Origin: Imbricaverruca yamaguchii
Taxonomy: Eukaryota; Arthropoda; Thecostraca; Neoverrucidae
Length of the DNA stretch: 64,000 bases
Reading direction: 5' to 3'
Assembly: GCA_034440575.1 (NCBI GenBank)
Contig: JAOTOL010001549.1
Location: forward strand, 1,271,001 to 1,335,000
Below are positions 54,601 to 64,000 of this stretch, piece after piece. The position numbers and the translations under genes are program-made. Below the pieces are notes generated by a model. The model did no database searches. It was not told where the DNA came from and saw only the letters and a program-made list of their open reading frames with translations. The stretch's first letter is position 1. Every line of letters begins with the position of its first letter.

Positions 54601-55689
54601 CTCTATTGAAGGATTTGTCAGTAAATGATGGCAGTGAAGATTGAAATTTTCGCCGAAATTAAACCGGCATTCAGCTCCAAATCGGTAAAACGGATGCATC
54701 AACAAATGGAAGGCTGTTCTCATAAATGCCGTCACTGGCGAATATTGGAGTGGGGCTCCCAGGGAGTCCATGTCCCCCAAAATACTGCCTTTTCAGGACT
54801 TTTCCGCTATAATGGCAATACATCGAAACCTAAAAACGCTTTATAAAAGAAACTAAATGAACGGGTCGAATGCTAGCTGTTCAAGTCTTAATATTTTTAA
54901 TGCGGATACAAAAATAAGATATTGTTCCCTTAAAAAGGTCGAAAACCAGACTTCTGGAAGCACCACACACTGCCGTTGTCCCGCACGTATGTCTTTGTTC
55001 TGGATCACACAGATCTACTGTGGAAAACTGTGGAAATTATTTCTGAGATCACTGAAAGAGCCAGTCGAGATTGAAGTCCCGAGCGTGCACATGCATCGCC
55101 ACCAGCTGCCTGGCGACAGATCCTCCCCGAAAACATTCTGAAATTGATAACACACCCGAGAACCCATCGTCGACGCCCTTCAATCTATGGTCAACAGCTG
55201 TTATGCTGGCTGGGATTATATTTACCCAGGGAAGCCGTCTTCAAGTTTGTCCTCTTCTATTTGTGCGAATTCGTTGCGAATGCCATTTTCCAAAGGTTAT
55301 GGCTTTCTGAATTCCTAATATGTAAAAATTCGTTTTCAAGATCACCTGATGCGTACATTATGACACTAACACTATTACGGTAGGGACATTTCGTACCAAA
55401 GCTTGAAAGGGCAGATTCGACTCCCCGTTGTCTCACGATCTATGGGGCCGATTTCAAAGGGGAATAACTCAGCGAAATTTCTAGTCAAATACTCATTTCA
55501 GAATGTCAAAACTTCAAAATGTTCGCACTGGCAGTCAGGAGGCAAACACTGGAGGAACTGGATTAGAGCCATTTTGGTTTGTATTTTACACCAGCGAAAT
55601 TGTTCGTGGCTGAGTACAGGTGTGGTGCAGAGCCTTAGTTGATGGCAACACACGCACAGGTAAAGCAGCTAATGGCGTACCCAAGACCC
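54601..55689. other. AT-rich unique sequence, no gene recognised
   Basis: No repeats, RNA or domain-bearing frames were seen. The open frames are short and unrecognised. Confidence 0.35.
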
Positions 55690-55920
55690 TATCCCGTGCC
55701 GTATTAGGAGGGGGCCTTCAACCGCCCCGCCCCCTAAGGTTTTCCGCTGACAGTGAAAGAACGGCACACGGCAGCGCATCGAAATTTGGCATACGCTTTC
55801 CCACATCAGTTTGGCATGTTGTGTCAAAATTTTGAAGTCAGGTCATCTAGGGTCAATGAGTTAGTCAAGGTCAAGTGAGATCACCTTCGGAAAAGTTCAA
55901 CCAGTCGTCACGCTTTAACA
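55690..55920. mobile_element. Putative member of the palindrome/AGGTCA repeat family
   Basis: It has a GC-rich head AGGAGGGGGCC ... CCGCCCCCTAAGG (55708-55738). A tail follows about 100 bp on, with CAGGTCA, GGGTCAATGAG and CAAGGTCAAGTGAGATCACC. This is the same order as the tandem pair at 26.1-26.8 kb. No terminal repeats were defined. Membership is inferred from motif order only. Confidence 0.4.
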
Positions 55921-57055
55921 GGTAAATATATTTTGATGAAACTTTCAACGTTTGCCTATCTTTAAGGATGACACAAACCGCATGAGAGGATTTTTGTCCT
56001 GCTTTGATTAACTATTAGTTACCCATATTTGCCCATTAGAGCCCGGATCGAAGATACTGGCTAAAATAAGCATTTCGGTCCGCTCTACTTTTCGGTCTTT
56101 TCGGTCCGCTCTACCCATTATAAAAATATAAATTAAAGAAAGTTGAACACTCAAAATTTTTAAGTAAAAATTGATTTTGGGGTCGGTAGAAGTTGCATGG
56201 CCCTGGTCGATTTCATCTTCCTTTTCTGATTCAAAAGAATTTTATTATTTCAAATCTCTCCAAAATTAACTCCCCAGAGCAAACAAAAACATCATGTAAC
56301 GTGACATCTAGGCCTCCTAGTGACGTCACTATTGGGGAAATAATTTTCGGGGTGGCTGGCCCTATTTGTCGAGCGCTTTCCGATGACAACCCTTTTGTTC
56401 TCGTGCAACGCTTAGTTTGAACAGTATGGGGGTACTATACCCTCACCACGCACGAGACGGGATGTAAGGATATGACCGGAAAGACCGGGAGGGCTAAGGG
56501 GTATCATGAGTTATTTGTTGCCGGTCCTCATTCGCAGTCAGTACCACAAATCTCAATTATTTTTGAAATTCTTACCTTTTGTCAATATTACCATGACATT
56601 TTTGTCCGGATGAGTCGCCAGGAAATTGTATCAGGGAGGATCCTGAGAGGCTGAAGTGTGAAGGTTGCTCCGACCATTGGCCATCGGGAAAACCTTGCTC
56701 GGACACTGCTGGTGATTTATTTCCTATGATTGCGCCACTGGCTTTGAGTATAAAATCGGAATCTCTATGCATGTGCAGCATATACAATTGTACAAGTAGT
56801 TGTAATACACAAATTTGTTCATTTGTTTTAAAACATACCATAAGCAAGGATATGCCAGGTGCATACATATTTTTTTTAATACCTTCTGATATTTTAACGT
56901 ACTTTCTGAGTGCAACGTAAATGATACCGCTTTGGTATATACCGCTTTGCCTCTTGTTGCCCCTTTTCTGCCCTGGGTCCATCCCGGACATCATTGCACC
57001 TAAAATTAGCGTTTCCGAATGCATGAATGAATTCCGTAGGCAACAAAATAAACAT
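55921..57055. other. AT-rich sequence, no gene recognised
   Basis: A CTTTTCGGTC/CGGTCCGCTCTAC short duplication is present at 56078-56115. No domain-bearing frame or RNA feature was recognised. Confidence 0.35.
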
Positions 57056-57103
57056 TTTCAAAGTAGAGTAGGTTAATTTCAGATAACCTACTCTACTTTG
57101 AAA
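57056..57103. repeat. Perfect 20-bp inverted repeat (hairpin), 8-nt loop
   Basis: The arm TTTCAAAGTAGAGTAGGTTA (57056-57075) pairs perfectly with TAACCTACTCTACTTTGAAA (57084-57103) around the loop ATTTCAGA. A partial third arm, CTCAAAGTAGAGTA, follows at 57113-57126. It could be the tip of a palindromic transposon end or an isolated hairpin. No T-run terminator and no flanking duplication were seen. Confidence 0.9.
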
Positions 57104-57126
57104 GCGTTTATTCTCAAAGTAGAGTA

Positions 57127-60100
57127 TAGTCACCAAAACAAACGAATGGCAACATTCAGATGAACGTGTTGTTCCTAAGTTTCGCAGAAATATGTCGGAA
57201 GTCCCTTCTAATTCGCCGCTAGAGCCGCCTCTGAAACAATTACGCAGACAATATCAATACGAATGAGAAAAAGAAAATGAAAAAATCATTAAGTTTCATG
57301 CTATTATCACAAAAGGCTAGAGAACGCCAGACGAAAAACCACCTGGGAAAACCTCAGGCGAACCAGAAAGTTCCAGTCTACAAATGTTACGAGGCAGAGC
57401 AGGTTAAGATCTGGGTACCACCTCGTCTCAATGCGGTATTAGGTGCACACCGAAATATTTGTCATCACCAAAACGCACAAGATGCATTCAGAAGTGAAAC
57501 ATGAGGCAGGCCTTCCTCTAACATGCTAACTGCGCAGCCTGTGCCCCCTCCCAGTCACGGCACATTTTTCATTGCTAAGCATTAATGGGTGGGGGCTCAA
57601 AAGACTTGAATTTTGTCCAACTGGAGACAAGTGGTCCAGTCCCCCCAAGTCAAATTATGCTAGGCGAGGTCTCGAAAGGGGTGCTACCCGTATATATCGA
57701 GCACGAAAAAAAATGACTACCTCAGGCAAGGCTATAATGCCAAATGCAGCTCCAAACTTGAAGACGAAATTTGTACATAGAACGAGCTGATTGATACATT
57801 CCAAAACCAGAGTATATGTCTTGGCAAACGGCGTCTTCTAACAAAATACCACGTTTCAAGTCCATATCATGCCAGGTCAGTGAGGTAGGACGTAGACGTC
57901 CAGAGAAGAAGTATCGCAGGTATACTGTATGCTAAAATAGCTGAGGCTTTACACTTTTAGACACAAATTTATTCTCCATGTGACTGTCTGACTAATATTT
58001 GAAGACGTAATGAGTTCTCCGATGAAAAGGAGGTACAAGACATAAAATCACCTGTTCGTGAAAAAAAATTGAACGAGGAAGAACTAATTTGGTTTGCTGC
58101 GGTGAAACTCGTTACGTTTTAATGCGGACAATCTGTTCTGAAAATCGTCGTCTTCAACAGCTCCATCAATATTTTCACGTTTTCAACCTTGACATGATCA
58201 GTGACCACAATCATTACACGTGTCACAGGTGCTTGCCCAAGTCTTCCGTTTGCTCATCATTGTTATTGAAGTGAGGAATCGCATTTGTTTCACGTCCACA
58301 GTCCAAAAACTACGGCGAAGATCGACGAACCACACCTCAAAATTGACTGGGCTGGCCGGATCCGGAAGGTCACCCAAAGAAAAAAAAGTGTTGAGTAATT
58401 TGGAAAGGTCGAAGATGAAGCTACAACATGTCGTTCATTGCATCTCTAGCTTGAAACAGACATTAGTGGAAGGGAGTGAGGGAGGAAATTGACTTCCGCA
58501 CTCCGACGAGCAGGAAAGTAAGCCGTACTGCGAACGTCGATCTGCCTTCTTCTGGTGGGACTGTCAGTGCATCCTGTGCGGTCTTCTGGCTGTGCTAAGG
58601 TGGTTTCGGCTCCAGTTCCCTCACCCTCGCAGAAACAACCTTCTCTTCCATCTCCTAAATTAATTCGGAGAGTCTGTTATCTCGCTGCTTTGATACAGCT
58701 TTGATACAGCATTTTAGCCTCTCACCGATTTCAACACCAATCCTGCTTCTCAGAGGGGCCAAGGCTGCTCCATTTCCTGACGTCTCACAAGAAGCAACTT
58801 CATTTCCCATTTTTCAACCACTTGACACATTCTTGTTCTGCCTTTTGATCGTTTTGAGACCGTTATTTCTCATGACCAAGCTGGAACAGACTCATCTCCG
58901 TACCATTGATTGCACTGGGACTGCTCGGTATCCCTGTGCCCCACCTTCTGTCACCGATGTTTCCGTGGTATCCCTGGATGACACAAAGGCGAATGCGTAG
59001 CAAGACATCATGACGGGTAAGCGAGGGAACAAAACCATCAAATGAAGAGGCATCATCGTACGAGAGGTGACATAGGAGCAAGTACGATGATTTTTGCGCC
59101 GGCCAGACCTGCGCAATACTATTGGAGGAAAGCATTATACTTGGCAGCTCTCCCACTCCTCCGCCCCCACCCCATAAAGTTAAAGAGCGGCTAGCACACA
59201 GAGAACCATACCAACACCTGACATTTTCCTGTTGACCCGGGCCCAACATTTGTGGTCTCAAGCGCATTAAACGAGACGGGGAATTAATATATCACCGACA
59301 GCGTGCGGCTGATTCTTTTCCCGTTATCTCCCGTACTAGTGGGCCCGTCAATTTAGAAGGATGAGTGAGTTTGACGAGAACGAACTTGACACTATCTTGC
59401 TGAGCGGCCTGGCACGACCGCAACACTTTTCATCAGCTAATAACCCGGCAACTTGCTACTCTGGGATAATAGGTGTGTCGTCAAAGGGGTTGCCCAAGCC
59501 CACATAAGGTGGTCTGTGTCGTCAGCTCGATTGCAGATGAGTGACTTCCTCAAAGTCAATTGGCGTTTCCTTGAAATTGGCAGCTCTCCCACTCCTCCGC
59601 CCCCACCCCATAAAGTCACATGAGACGACTGCTGTAATTTTGACACATTAAGTGTTCTGGGTAAGAATAACGGATTTAGGGAGCAGGCATACAGCTATAG
59701 TTGAGCAGCCCAGAAGGTCATGAGCATTTAACATGTTGTTCAATAATACTACATTTTAGCATTATTACTAGGCAATTGCATAACAAATCCAGTGTGTCAA
59801 CGGTACCTCGCCCTACGCAATCCCGACGTTACATAAACAAATCCTTATTCACAATTTTCAGGCGCGTCATGTGTAGGAGGCACCATTTTAAACGCAATGA
59901 AATCATAAATCATAATATGCCATCGAAATGCCCAGCATAGTAAATAACATCGTCTATAACACACCGGTGTAACCAATTTAACCAAGGAGAGTATCAAAAA
60001 GCATTTTGAGCCATACTTCTGAACGTGTTGTTTGCGTCTGTCTAAGTTTGGTGACGCTGTACGTGTGAGATGTAAACAAAACATAACTTTTGAGCTGAGA

Positions 60101-60836
60101 GACGTGAAGAAAATGCAATATTGTACTCATGAATTCCCCAAAAGCACTCCACAAGATTAGTAGCTTAATGTGAACTTCGTATTACGTGCACAACAAACGG
60201 AACCATACATGGAAAATGTACTCCCGAACCTTACCTGAGATACACCCATGGTAGGTATTCGGATTTGGAACACATTTTCGGCCAAGCAAACGATGCATTA
60301 TTTTTCACGGATTAGATTTTAAAACAAAAAAAATGAACGAACTTCAAAAGCTGCTTAACATTGCTCGACCCGCTATGCAACACCAGCTTCATCCTTCAGC
60401 TACACAAATTATGCAATTGAAGGCAGGAAATTTGCTTCGCATACTACACTTATAGGAATGAAAACAATATCGCCCATAGCCGGCCAATGATGATGATACA
60501 AGGACACCCTTCCAAATTCAAATGTAATTAAATAACCTACTAGGGTCAGTTTCCGTCCGAACTGTCTAACTTTAGCATGTCACATTGAGGAAGTATTGAA
60601 TAACGTCACAGTACGGTCAAATTTATCCAAGAGACCCCATTACCAGTCATAACAGAGCCAGAGAATGTCTTAATATCGTGCGAGTTTCAAGAAGTTCGTA
60701 TGACCAATCAAATCCAACCTTCTCCTTCATTACCTCTGAAACTTTCCATATTTTACGTTGACATGAAATTCCAAATTGTTCGTCACGAACTAGACGTCTT
60801 TATATTTCGATTATTGTCAATTTGCATTCAATATTT
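57127..60836. other. AT-rich unique sequence with one dispersed direct repeat
   Basis: Apart from the 40-bp direct repeat at 59141 and 59577 (listed separately), I see no repeats, RNA or coding signature. Minus-strand frames near 58863-59267 carry no recognisable domain. Confidence 0.35.
59141..59616. repeat. Identical 40-bp direct repeats 436 bp apart
   Basis: TTGGCAGCTCTCCCACTCCT followed by CCGCCCCCACCCCATAAAGT occurs at 59141-59180 and again without a mismatch at 59577-59616. Flanks differ on both sides, so this is not a simple tandem duplication. Either the intervening segment was inserted or transposed, or this is a shared fragment of a short repeat family. Confidence 0.85.
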
Positions 60837-60986
60837 TTAGGGGCGTCGGTGGCTCAGTGGTTAAGCTGAGCGTCTGCCACGCCGCAGGTGCGGGGTTCGA
60901 TTCCTCGCGATGCCCGCCCTTCCTCTCAAGGTGAGAAGCAGGAGATGCCATATGGCCTCAGCTGCCGAGTGCGTCATAGTCACAAC
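60837..60986 (+). mobile_element. tRNA-derived SINE (type B), copy 2, with 12-bp TSD
   Basis: The A-box TGGCTCAGTGG (60850-60860) and B-box GGTTCGATTCC (60894-60904) form a polymerase III promoter. The body GCCTCAGCTGCCGAGTGC and end AGTCACAAC match the copy at 34781-34920. CATTCAATATTT flanks the element at 60825-60836 and 60987-60998, direct evidence of retrotransposition. The A/T-poor 3' end lacks a poly-A tail, and any partner LINE is not in the window. Confidence 0.92.
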
Positions 60987-60998
60987 CATTCAATATTT

Positions 60999-62333
60999 AC
61001 TCTAAGATACTCTCATGCCTTATCCATTGGAGTTGTTTGGTGGCGGAGCTGCCTGCGCCAGGTCACCTGGTGGCGTTATCGCAAGCGCTGCGTCGCGTCC
61101 CGCCATCTAGAGTGACCGAGGTCCGGCCACCACAGTTCTCTGCCGCTGATGTGACGTCAGTCTGAAGTCCTGTACTTCACCTCTTTGTCTTTTCGCACGG
61201 CGTCCAAAAAGCAAAAAAGACAAGACTTTGTGCGTTCCTTCTCGCCAGCAGCTGCAATTGGAAGGCAGCTGCGTTCGCCCGCAAGTTACCTGCCAGCGGG
61301 AGCAAAAATTACCGGTCCTGTGCCTCCAATACATAGCCCGCCTTTTGCTCTCGCTCGATCAACGCATATAATGACACTTTGCACAGTTGCAACAATTGCA
61401 TCGAGATCCACACGCATTGCGCATGGCATCATCATTATGCATACTCACATGAAACGTTCATTATTGCCTTGAAGTGTGACGCTATAGCAGCTTGATGTAG
61501 GATTACCTGCAGCCTGGATATTACGTCAGAATGTATATTTGTTGCCATTTGAAGGTACAGGAAGTTGCATTTCGCTGGCGCGGCAGTGCTCGGTTCCGAT
61601 GTAACAACAGAAAACAGTATATGTGTCTGTGTGTGGAGGGAGGGGGTATTCCCACCGAAGGCTCGTGAAGACCAGATCACCTCAACCGAATCAACCGAAC
61701 TTCTTGCGCCCGGAACTTCAGTCGGTGCCAAACAGCTTTCTCGTTTCCCGAACGGTCGAAGCGGCGTCGCACGCCGCCTTCTCGCCTGCCACAGCGGCGT
61801 GCTGTGCCACCCGCCTCGCCAGCCCCACCTCTGCCGCCTCCATGGCCGGCCCGCCGACAGCCGCTGTTTTCCGCGCCGTCTGCGCTCCGTCCCGGCCGCT
61901 GATGTATTCAGCGCCATTCAAACGAGCACAATTCTCCCGAGTCACTTTCGGCCAAATGCAGTCAATTTACACTTCAGTTGTTAATGTAACAAAAGTCTCT
62001 CGACTCCAGAATGGCGCTCTCAAAGGTTATGAGAATCTTCCAGGTTGTTTTGAATGTCGGCTATTTGAATATTTGGACTATTTGTTATTCAAATGACGCC
62101 GAGAGGCTCCATTTTGGGCCATTTAACCGGCGATTGACACATCTCTCCCAATCAGGATATTGGAAAGCGAATTTACGGCCGTTGCAACATCGGATAAGAA
62201 TTCAATTTTCAGCGTACCGACTGGCCGTTTACCGTGCGTACGGGGTCGACATAAATCCACAGCAGGGCGGCCACGGCACTCGACACGACAGCCGAACGGC
62301 AAAAACAGGACGCCGCCAACAAACCGCAGCCGG
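60999..62333. other. Unique sequence, no confident gene
   Basis: A GC-rich stretch at 61750-61920 is open on both strands (plus 61623-62096, minus 61945-61718) without a recognised domain or splice-supported partner. At 62095-62230 an AT-rich patch (CATTTAACCGGCGATTGACAC, CAATCAGGATATTGG) could be regulatory. Nothing is called as a gene. Confidence 0.35.
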
Positions 62334-62494
62334 GCGTCCGCGACGTCCGGCACGTCCATGACGTCCGGCACGTCCGGGACGTCCGCGACGTCCGCGACAT
62401 CCGGCACGTCCGCGACATCCGGCACGTCCGCCACATCCGTGCCGTCCGCGACATCCGGCACGTCCGCGACATCCGGCACGTCCGTGCCGTCCGC
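62334..62494. repeat. 9-bp minisatellite, ~18 copies
   Basis: Built from GACGTCCGG, CACGTCCGC and GACATCCGG nonamers. Because the period is a multiple of three, frames stay open on both strands (TSG/TSA or DVP/DVA tripeptides), producing a spurious 238-codon frame at 62160-62876. Confidence 0.93.
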
Positions 62495-62997
62495 ACAGAA
62501 CCGAGCCAACTCCCGGCACAACCGGCCATTAACAACTCTGCCGCTGCCGACCGAACCCGGCCGAACCGGCGATAGTCATCCATTCCATCTGATAGAATTT
62601 GTCGACAAGTCGGCGGGCCGGTCTCCGCGCCGCGACGGGGGGCGGCCGCCGGCCGACCACCCGCCCAAAAGGGGTTCATTACCACCAATTACTGGCGGCC
62701 GTCGGGCGGGGCACGTCGGCGGCCAGCGACGCCCCGTCGCGGCCAGAATCGATTCGGATTCCAGCCGTCGCGGCCGGCGGCGCGGGAGGCCGCGTCTGAC
62801 GGACAGACCACTTGATTTCGTATCACAGCGCGATTTATCCCTTCAATGCGGCCGGCGCGTGGAGCGCGCCGCCTAATGAACGCGCCCGCTCATTTGCCAC
62901 CGGCCAACGGCCAGGTCGCTACCGGGCACGGCCGCAGACGGACCACGTGACACATTACCTGCGGGTCAGACGGCACATAGCATGCAGGCGGGTCACC
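62495..62997. other. CpG-rich island
   Basis: GC-rich DNA with AT patches (GGGTTCATTACCACCAATTACTGG near 62670 and CCTAATGAACGCG near 62871). No domain-bearing frame was found. Possible regulatory island next to a large minisatellite. Confidence 0.4.
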
Positions 62998-64000
62998 TGG
63001 AGCACAGGCCACAGGCGCGCCACCTGGGCCTGAGCCACCGCGCACAGGTGGTTAATCCTTCGCCTGAGCCACCGCGCACAGGTGGGTAATCCTTCGCCTG
63101 CGCCACGGCGCACAGGTGGGTAATCCTTCGCCTGAGCCACGGCGCACAGGCGGGTAATCCTTCGCCTGAGCCACGGCGCACAGGTGGGTAATCCTTCGCC
63201 TGAGCCTCGCCGCACAGGTGGGTAATCCTTCGTCTGAGCCACGGCGCACAGGTGGGTAATCCTTCGCCTGAGCCACCGCGCACAGGTGGGTAATCCTTCG
63301 CCTGAGCCACCGCGCACAGGTGGGTAATCCTTCGCCTGAGCCACGGCGCACAGGCGGGTAATCCTTCGCCTGAGCCACGGCGCACAGGTGGGTAATCCTT
63401 CGCCTGAGCCACGGCGCACAGGCGGGTAATCCTTCGCCTGAGCCACGGCGGACAGGTGGGTAATCCTTTGCCTGAGCCTCGGCGCACAGGTGGGTAATCA
63501 TTCGCCTGAGCCACGGCGCACAGGTGGGTAATCCTTCGCCTGAGCCACGGCGCACAGGTGGGTAATCCTTCGCCTGAGCCACGGCGCACAGGTGGGTAAT
63601 CCTTCGCCTGAGCCACCGCGCACAGGTGGTTAATCCTTCGCCTGAGCCACGACGCACAGGTGGGCAATCCTTCGCCTGAGCCACGGCGCACAGGTGGTAA
63701 TCCTTCGCCTGAGCCACCGCGCACAGGTGGGTAATCATTCGCCTGAGCCACGGCGCACAGGTGGGTAATCCTTCGCCTGAGCCACGGCGCACAGGCGGGT
63801 AATCCTTCGCCTGAGCCACCGCGTACAGGTGGGTAATCCTTCGCCTGAGCCACCGCGCACAGGCGGGTAATCCTTCGCCTGAGCCACGGCGCACAGGTGG
63901 GTAATCCTTCGCCTGAGCCACCGCGCACAGGTGGGTAATCATTCGCCTGGCATAGGGCGCGCAGGTGTACAGCTCCTCGCCTGGCACACAATGTGCAGGT
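62998..64000. repeat. 34-bp minisatellite, ~28 copies, running to the window end
   Basis: The unit is CCTGAGCCACGGCGCACAGG followed by TGGGTAATCCTTCG. Units are highly similar, with recurrent variants (CACCGC/CACGGC, AGGCGGG/AGGTGGG, ATCATTCG). The last units (63948-64000) diverge, and the window stops inside or just past the array edge. Period 34 keeps frames open on the minus strand, giving a spurious 332-codon repetitive peptide. Each unit has CAGGTG or CAGGCG and TAATCC. Confidence 0.97.

Noticed and set aside
60850..60904. Possible tRNA gene
   Set aside because: A- and B-boxes belong to a SINE: the same head and body recur at 34.8 kb, and a 12-bp duplication flanks the element.
61623..62096. 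157-codon plus-strand frame with fairly ordinary composition
   Set aside because: No recognised domain; the opposite strand is also open in the GC-rich part, and no paired splice sites or neighbouring exon could be identified.
62993..63991. 332-codon minus-strand open frame, an apparent repeat protein
   Set aside because: It is produced wholly by the 34-bp minisatellite, whose units open more than one frame on the same strand; no non-repeat flanks or start context.

Overview
The window is eukaryotic, animal-type non-coding DNA holding one gene I can recognise: a two-exon Msx/Drop (muscle segment homeobox) gene on the minus strand. Exon 1 CDS is 38398-37870, the intron is 37869-23771 (14,099 bp) and exon 2 CDS is 23770-23361. 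The splice sites and reading phase fit exactly and give a predicted 312-residue protein with an eh1-type repressor motif, an acidic linker and a complete Q50 homeodomain at residues 196-255. Helix 1 of the homeodomain ([10 protein letters not shown]) resembles the fly Drop form more than the vertebrate form as I remember them. That suggests an ecdysozoan, probably an arthropod. The species is not identified.

The rest looks like the gene-poor surroundings of a developmental regulator. GC/CpG-rich islands (about 1-3.2, 12.3-12.8, 16.2-17.0, 21.6-22.2, 37.8-38.7, 43.0-43.4, 49.4-50.1, 52.3-54.6 and 62.2-63.0 kb) alternate with AT-richer unique DNA. Several islands contain short AT-rich patches with homeodomain-type motifs, including TAATTG, the Msx-type core. 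They are candidate cis-regulatory modules. I see no second protein gene, no rRNA, no genuine tRNA gene and no CRISPR array.

The most striking feature is the density of tandem repeats. There are about twenty separate minisatellites with periods from 9 to about 82 bp and mostly unrelated units, plus long (TA)n, (GA)n and (TG)n tracts. One 27-bp family occurs twice in opposite orientation (11.6 and 13.05 kb). The last kilobase is a 34-bp array that runs to the window end; each unit carries a CAGGTG E-box and a TAATCC motif. Most long open frames in the window are by-products of these arrays or of GC-rich islands.

Mobile elements are small and non-autonomous: three tRNA-derived SINEs (33.9, 34.8 and 60.9 kb, two with target-site duplications), a 180-bp hAT-like MITE (40.46 kb), a foldback element (0.54 kb) and a dispersed family with a GC-rich palindrome and AGGTCA-rich segments (26.1, 26.4, 27.2 and 55.7 kb). 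A homopolymer-rich stretch near 35.6-35.8 kb looks like poor consensus sequence.
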